From NCBI GenBank assembly GCA_032358165.1, contig JAALGY010000008.1:1240001-1304000 (forward strand): a DNA stretch of 64,000 nt, written 5' to 3'. Positions 58,802 to 64,000 of the stretch are shown piece after piece (within the stretch, counting starts at the first letter, position 1; every line of letters starts with the position of its first letter). The DNA is from Diplosphaera chodatii. Lineage: Eukaryota > Chlorophyta > Trebouxiophyceae > Prasiolales > Stichococcaceae. The notes under the pieces were generated by a model that was given only the letters and a program-made list of their open reading frames with translations, was not told the origin of the DNA and did no database searches. Both the position numbers and the translations under genes were made by a program.

Positions 58802-61800
58802 TCATGCAGCTGCAAGCTGCGGCACCATTAGCACCTCGCCGCCGATGTCCACTGTCTGCTGCTCCAGAGCGTTCAGCATTGTGCCATACAGCGTATAAGC
58901 ATGCACCGTATCCACGTGCACCTGCAGTTCAGACCTCGATGGTCTTCCGAAGCCCCGATCTGCTTCTATGTGGACAGCCGCAACAGAGGCACCAGCAACA
59001 GATCATGCATACATCGTTGAGTTACTATCGGATATCATGCGTCTTGGCATCTGCTCAGTTGCAGCAGGTGGGAGGCCAGGCACACGCACCGTGACCAGCT
59101 GGCCACGCAGCGCCTCGCCATCAGCATCGAAGAACACCAGCTTGTTGTGCCGTGAGCGGCCGAAGGCAGTGCCAATGCCGTCCTCGCCCCGTGGATTCGG
59201 ACCCTCCACGAGCACCTGCGCCCAAGAGAAACATTCACTCCGAACACAGCATCTGTGACAAAAGCAGCCTTTGTTGCCGGATACGACTGCAGGTGAATGG
59301 TTCTGTGCGGCCGGCAGGCAACAGCCCCACACGGGCGTGCGCTTTACACTGCACAATTGCCATGGCAACGGGCAGAGCTGCAGGCACAGATGGCTGGTGG
59401 GTGATTGCTGTGCACCTCCAGGTCGCGACCAGCAAAGCGCTGGGCGCGCTCCTCCGCCACCTCGTTCACCACCCGGTTGAGCCGGTTCAGGCGGTCCATC
59501 TTGATCAGGTCTGCAACCTGTCCGGCGTCGGCCGAGCACATCAGTGTCCTCCCACAAAGCGAGGTCGGGAACAAACTATGCATGCACGGCCAAAGTACCA
59601 CTGAATCACTGCTTGGAAGGCTGCCATGCATCCGTCAGTGCAGAGAGCCATATGCTTGCCAGTCGAGTGGACTCCCACCTGGTCCTCGAGCACAGCAGCG
59701 GGCGTATTAGGGCGTGGCGAGTACGCTGCGGTGTTCACGCGGTCGAAACCCACCTCGCGCACAAGCGCGACTGTCCGCTGGAACTGCTCCTCTGTCTCTC
59801 CTGTTTTGTATCACAAATCGAATTGCCTGCGGTTCTTCATCATATACTCAAGGCTGGCAATTCCTGAAAGGGCCAGCCAGCAGCTGACCATGCAGGCAAT
59901 ACAATGTTGTGTCCACCTGGGTAGCCAACGATTGCATCGCCACTGATGGAGGCATCTGGCATGTACCGCCGGATGTTGTGCATGATGTTGCGATACCGCT
60001 CATGCGTGTAACCTCTCCTACCCAGCATGCAAGCAGAAGGTGAGGGCAAGACAGGGAACATCAGGGCAGCAGACACAGGTAAGCCTGAGTTGACAGCAAG
60101 CACCAGGGGCAGGCAGTAATTGAGCAACTTACTTCATCTCCCGCAGGATATCATTGTCTCCGCTTTGGAACGGCTGCACAGGCAGATGCCACATAATGAT
60201 GCATACGAGGCTGGTGTGCCAAAGGGCAGCTGGTGACTGGAGGCTAACAGTCAATGCTCATGTTGATTCTAGCAGGATAGGTGTCGTGCACGCAAGCAGC
60301 AACCTTGACTACCCTCTGCCAATCAGGAAATTTTGCAGCACTCACGATGTGGAAGAACTCGCACAGCTTGTCCAGCTCTGAGCACGCCCTGACAAGGCGC
60401 TCTGTGAAATAGCGGGGGTGGCTCGTGGCAAAGCGGATACGCTTTATGCCCGGCACATCATGCACATGCCGCAGGAGGTCTGTGAACGTCCATGCCCGGC
60501 GACCTGAGCCTACAACACAGCAAGCCAGCCATTGCCATAGAATCCTTTTGACATTGCACGCACAGTGTGCGACCGCATCAGGTATGCTAGCGTCTACTGA
60601 GCCTCTACTAAAGCAAAACCCTTTCTCGACATGGCTAACATGACCATTGTGACAGTCCAGATTGCTGAGTGTGCGCTGCCAGGTCAGTGCGAGTCAGGGC
60701 ACGGGAATATTTGTGCAGAAGCGCACCATCCTGCGCAAAGCCGGGCAGGTCCCGGCCATAAGCGTCGACATTCTGCCCCAGGAGAGTGACCTCCGAGTAC
60801 CCTGCTTCGCCCAGGGATAGCATCTCGTTCTGCAACCGACACACCGTGGGACGGTTGACGGGAGCTTGGGACGAGCAGGACATTGCAGCCAACAGAGATG
60901 TCGACCCTGCTGGCCAATGGCGAAAAGTGCATCGGTCGAATCCACATTGGTCTCCAGACTTTGAACAGCAGGACTGCAACAGGCAGGAGCCGTACCCTGA
61001 TGGCGTCTGCCGTGCGAGACTGCTCCTGGCCGCGCGTGTTTGGCACAACGCAGTACGAGCAGCGCTCGTTGCAGCCATAGATAACGTTCACCCAGGCTGT
61101 CACCTAGCAGGCGAACAAGACAGGATCTCGGAGGCTGTTCACATTGCTGGCAAGAAGTACATGCTCATCAGCACACTGCCGTGCTGTGTGTCAAGTAGCC
61201 GTCGTTCATGAGGGTGCAAGCTGGGGTCCTCTCTGCATGTTGCACCTCAGAGTCCCGCCTCGGGGTGGCCACGTCCTCAACAATGTCCAACGGCTCGGTG
61301 GCCACAACCTGGCTGCCAGAATCCACCTGCTCGAGCAGCTCGGATATCCTGCGGAGGGCACACTTGCTTTGTAGGCAAGAGTGTATAAGAGGTCGACGGT
61401 CTGCAGACCAAAGCCACCAGCATTGTTGCAGGCCGGCACGGCAGCCTCTCAGTACCCTGGGAATTACAGATGTATGTTGGGGACGCCACCCAAGAAGCCA
61501 GCAACAGTACCAGCAGGAACTCCGATGTCGGTCACCTGTTGGCATACTGGGGCCCCATGACCAGGTCCACTTCCGGTACCCGCCGCAGCAGGGCTGCACC
61601 CTCCTGCTGCGCCACGCACCCGGCCACCACAATCTTGAGGTCGCCCATGTGCATGCGCTTCCGCTTGGCCTGAGCATAAAGGGGCGCCACAGCTCATGTC
61701 ATCGCACATGCCCGGTGCATGCAAACTTGCCGCAGGCAGCGTACATGTGCTGGTTTATCGCTGGCTGCTGTGGTGTCCAGCAGTGTCGCCGCACCTGCCG

Positions 61801-62550
61801 ACCAAGCGCTGAATACACTTTCTGCTCTGCTTTGTCGCGAATGGAGCATGTGTTGTAGATCAGCACATCTGCATCCGAGGCATCCTCCACGCAGCCATAG
61901 CCAGCAGCCTGTATTGGTTGTAGTGATTACCAGCTAGAGGACTCAGGAAACATATCGTGCATGCAAGATCCAAGACCGAACATCGAAAATGCAGCTGCAC
62001 TCCTGTAGTGGAGCGGCGTCATCTGCCTCTGATGCAGGAAGAATCCTCACCTCCAAAGCGCCAGCCATACGCTCGCTGTCTGCAAGATTCATTTGGCAGC
62101 CCATGGTGTGGATATGATAGTTTCCTCTGCTGGGAGCTGCCGGCTGCTGGCCATCTGCAGCGGGCCGGACAAGCACCTGGCCTGCACCGCCAGGCACCGA
62201 ACTTGTCAGAATAACTGTGCTCCACGCTGCAGATATGCAGTGTACAAATATGTGGCACAGTTGCACGGCATTTGCACATGGCACTTTTGGCTGCAATGCT
62301 CCGCCGCACCATCGCCGCAAAACTCCGAGGCTGCATGCTCCAGCAGCGTGGAGCCCGCCATCTGGTCGGCTGCGTTGGGTAAAGAACGTGACATTGAGGG
62401 TGTCTGGCGGCGGCGGCCCCACATGCGCCGCTCCAGCCGCACCTGCTCCGGCCTGCAGGAGTGGGCATGTGGTCTGCCACTGCGCCCACTCCTGCAGCCA
62501 GCCCCCGCGCACACGCGGGCCGGCGCCCCGGCATCGAGCGCAGAAGCCAT
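58802..62550 (-). CDS. tRNA methylthiotransferase, MiaB/CDK5RAP1 type, organelle-targeted
   Basis: Adds a methylthio group to i6A37 of tRNA using two 4Fe-4S clusters and SAM. Fourteen exons (62310-62550, 62051-62154, 61795-61908, 61536-61669, 61246-61348, 60996-61103, 60703-60829, 60346-60509, 60133-60173, 59917-60017, 59679-59800, 59416-59517, 59090-59215, 58802-58921) close to 568 residues. The first exon ([20 protein letters not shown], Arg/Ser-rich after) resembles a transit peptide. The N-terminal cluster Cys are in [36 protein letters not shown] and [12 protein letters not shown]. The radical-SAM loop is [20 protein letters not shown] (CxxxCxxC). Core strands include [45 protein letters not shown] and [14 protein letters not shown]. 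The TRAM domain is [20 protein letters not shown] and [11 protein letters not shown]. All six cluster Cys are present. Exon 1 was joined to exon 2 by phase (GAT G/GTGCGG donor) and is less certain. Confidence 0.93.
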
Positions 62551-62846
62551 CACAACGTTGCGAAACGGCACACAAGCAATGGAAGTCAAGGATTGTGGAT
62601 GTGCAGGCTGCACCAAAGCAGCAACGTGTCTACGTTTCACTGCCGTCGATGACGACTTTGCTCGTGTTGCCCTGACGGCTCCAAGAAGTGCACCCATTTG
62701 CAGTCTGTATACGTGCGCGCCATACGATTGGCATACCAGAGCTTTACACACAGCGCTAGCGGCGTTGCGCAGTTACGTGCGGAGGAAAGCGTAAGAACCC
62801 TGCAAACTCGTTTGCCACCGCGTGAGCAGCCTGTGAAACTTGCGCC
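62551..62846. promoter_or_regulatory. Divergent promoter region, MiaB-like / DDX21-like
   Basis: 296 bp between divergent ATGs at 62550 (minus) and 62847 (plus), short enough that the two promoters must overlap or abut. No consensus element stands out. Confidence 0.5.
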
Positions 62847-64000
62847 ATGTCGTCCGCAGAGCCTGTACATGCAGACACGCCAGACCTTAAAGTCAAGAAG
62901 AAGAAGACTAAAGTGGACAGCGGCAAGAAGAAGGATCCGTTGAAGAAGAAGCGGAAAGCAGAGGCAGCCGTCAAGTCGGAGGCTGGCAGCCCTGAGCCGG
63001 TGAAGAAGGTCAAAAAGCAGAAGAAGGCGGCCAAGGCGGTGGAGGCCTCGCCCGAGGCCACGCCATCCACGTCGTCGTCGCAGAGCGACCAGTCAACAGT
63101 GGACGCCGCAGTGGCGGTGTCGCCGCCTGTCACAGCCGCCACGGAGCCCGCCGCCGAGGCGGACCCCCTGGCGCTCGATAATTTCAGCCTCAGCCCGGCG
63201 GTGAAGCAGCTGCTGAATGCCAAGGGCATCAAGGCGCTGTTCCCCATCCAGGTGCTTGTCCCCCACGATGGGTGTGTGTACCTTTCTTCTGCATGCCTAG
63301 GGCGCGGTGTAACATGTGCAAACACTCTGCCCTCTGATACGCTTGATCAACGACACACATGAACATGGCCCGTGCAGGCGGAGACCTTCCAGCACCTGAT
63401 CAGCGGCTTCGACCTGGTGGGCCGTGCGCGCACCGGCTGCGGCAAGACGCTGGCGTTCGTGCTGCCGATCGTGGAGAAGCTCAAGGAGACGCTGGGCGCC
63501 AACGGCCGCCGCGTCTTCGGCCGCACCCCCTCCGTCGTGGTGCTGCTGCCCACCCGCGAGCTGGCCAAGCAGGTGAGGGCGTCGCGAGGCCTCGGCTTGC
63601 TGCACACGATGCATCATTCGAGTTGCGCGCAGTGGCGGCCGGCAGTCGCTCAGCCCTGATGCTCAAATATGGTGCAGCGTCATGCGTGTTCTGCCCTACC
63701 GGCAGGTGCACGCGGACTTCGAGCACATCGGCAAGGCGTTCACGGTGGCGACGCTGTGCGTGTACGGCGGCAGCCCGTACGGCCCGCAGGAGGGCGCGCT
63801 GCGGCGGGGCGTGGACGTCCTCGTCGGCACCCCCGGCCGCGTGAAGGACCTCATGGAGAAGGGCACCCTGAAGCTGGACAAGCTCATGTGCGGCGGGCTC
63901 CCTGCGTCGTGCTGTGGACGTGTCTAAGCTCGCTTGAACATGCCGGGACTACATGCCTCGAACCCTGTACCACTGGCGCGTGTGTGTGCCTGCGTGGTGG
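62847..64000 (+). CDS. Nucleolar DEAD-box RNA helicase, DDX21/DDX50-like (5' part only)
   Basis: Exons 62847-63251, 63378-63572 and 63706-63887 are visible; the gene then enters an intron and leaves the window. The N-terminus MSSAEPVHADTPDLKVKKKK starts a Lys-rich tail with repeated KKK clusters (KKKDPLKKKRKAE, VKKVKKQKKAAK) and an acidic/Ser stretch, typical of nucleolar helicases of the DDX21/plant RH7 group. The helicase core follows: DNFSLSPAVKQLLNAKGIKA, LFPIQAETFQHLISGFDLVG (Q motif), RARTGCGKTLAFVLPIVEKL (motif I, here TGCGKT), VVLLPTRELAKQ (Ia), CVYGGSPYGPQEGALRRG (GG) and VGTPGRVKDLMEKG (Ib). TGCGKT in motif I and the RARTG start match DDX21-type proteins. Motifs II-VI and any GUCT domain are outside the window. 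The last visible exon ends in phase 2 at LDKL-M with donor GTGCGG. Confidence 0.9.

Noticed and set aside
63940..63980. tRNA-like GGTTCGAGG on the minus strand at the right edge
   Set aside because: The flanking bases do not form a T-stem or acceptor stem, and no A box is present.
1..64000. CRISPR arrays, insertion sequences, prophage or bacterial operons
   Set aside because: No regularly spaced repeats, transposase motifs or tightly packed same-strand intronless genes; the intron-rich genes are eukaryotic.

Overview
The window reads as nuclear DNA of a unicellular green alga (Chlorophyta, possibly trebouxiophyte-like). Almost every gene is cut by many short introns of roughly 45-350 bp with GT/AG borders. 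Coding DNA is moderately GC-rich. The gene set is plant/algal: a CYP710 sterol desaturase, an FdC2-type ferredoxin, plant-style bZIP factors, organelle-targeted MiaB and RsfS, and a class I cyclic-nucleotide phosphodiesterase of a kind algae keep but land plants lack. There are no operons, insertion sequences, CRISPR arrays or rRNA genes. I cannot name the species. Gene models were built by hand from splice borders and reading-phase continuity. Where I give an exon list and a protein length, the phases close exactly.

Layout, left to right. 1-580 (-): 5' part of CYP710. 1455-5361 (-): secretory EGF-like/transmembrane/RING protein. 5869-6418 (+): CCDC12/Cwf18 splicing factor. 6671-8509 (-): glutathione S-transferase. 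9041-11092 (-): CK1-like kinase. 12161-13016 (+): RsfS/Iojap. 13442-17489 (+): TAF5. 18537-31193: three neighbouring bZIP genes (+,+,-). 32413-34860 (+): Q/S-rich protein of unknown function. 35437-37613 (-): cyclic-nucleotide phosphodiesterase. 38823-40353 (+): class I methyltransferase, tail-to-tail with and overlapping 40350-42321 (-), an ERI-type exonuclease with a GRF zinc finger. 42817-44031 (+): putative plastid helical protein. 44574-46328 (-): membrane-anchored methyltransferase. 46840-52073 (+): alpha-N-acetylglucosaminidase. 52649-54724 (-): FdC2-like ferredoxin. 55376-58352 (-): DDX51/Dbp6-like helicase. 58802-62550 (-): MiaB-like methylthiotransferase. 62847-64000 (+): 5' part of a DDX21-like helicase.

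The genes do not form one pathway. Themes are RNA metabolism (CCDC12, ERI, DDX51, DDX21, MiaB, RsfS), transcription (TAF5, three bZIPs), signalling (CK1, phosphodiesterase, RING), and organelle redox/translation. Many neighbours are divergent pairs separated by 0.3-1.2 kb and probably share promoters. I found no obvious unknown multi-gene system. The best novelty candidates are the mixed bZIP cluster, the EGF-TM-RING protein, the duplicated N-terminal exon motif in FdC2, and the overlapping convergent stop codons at 40350-40353.
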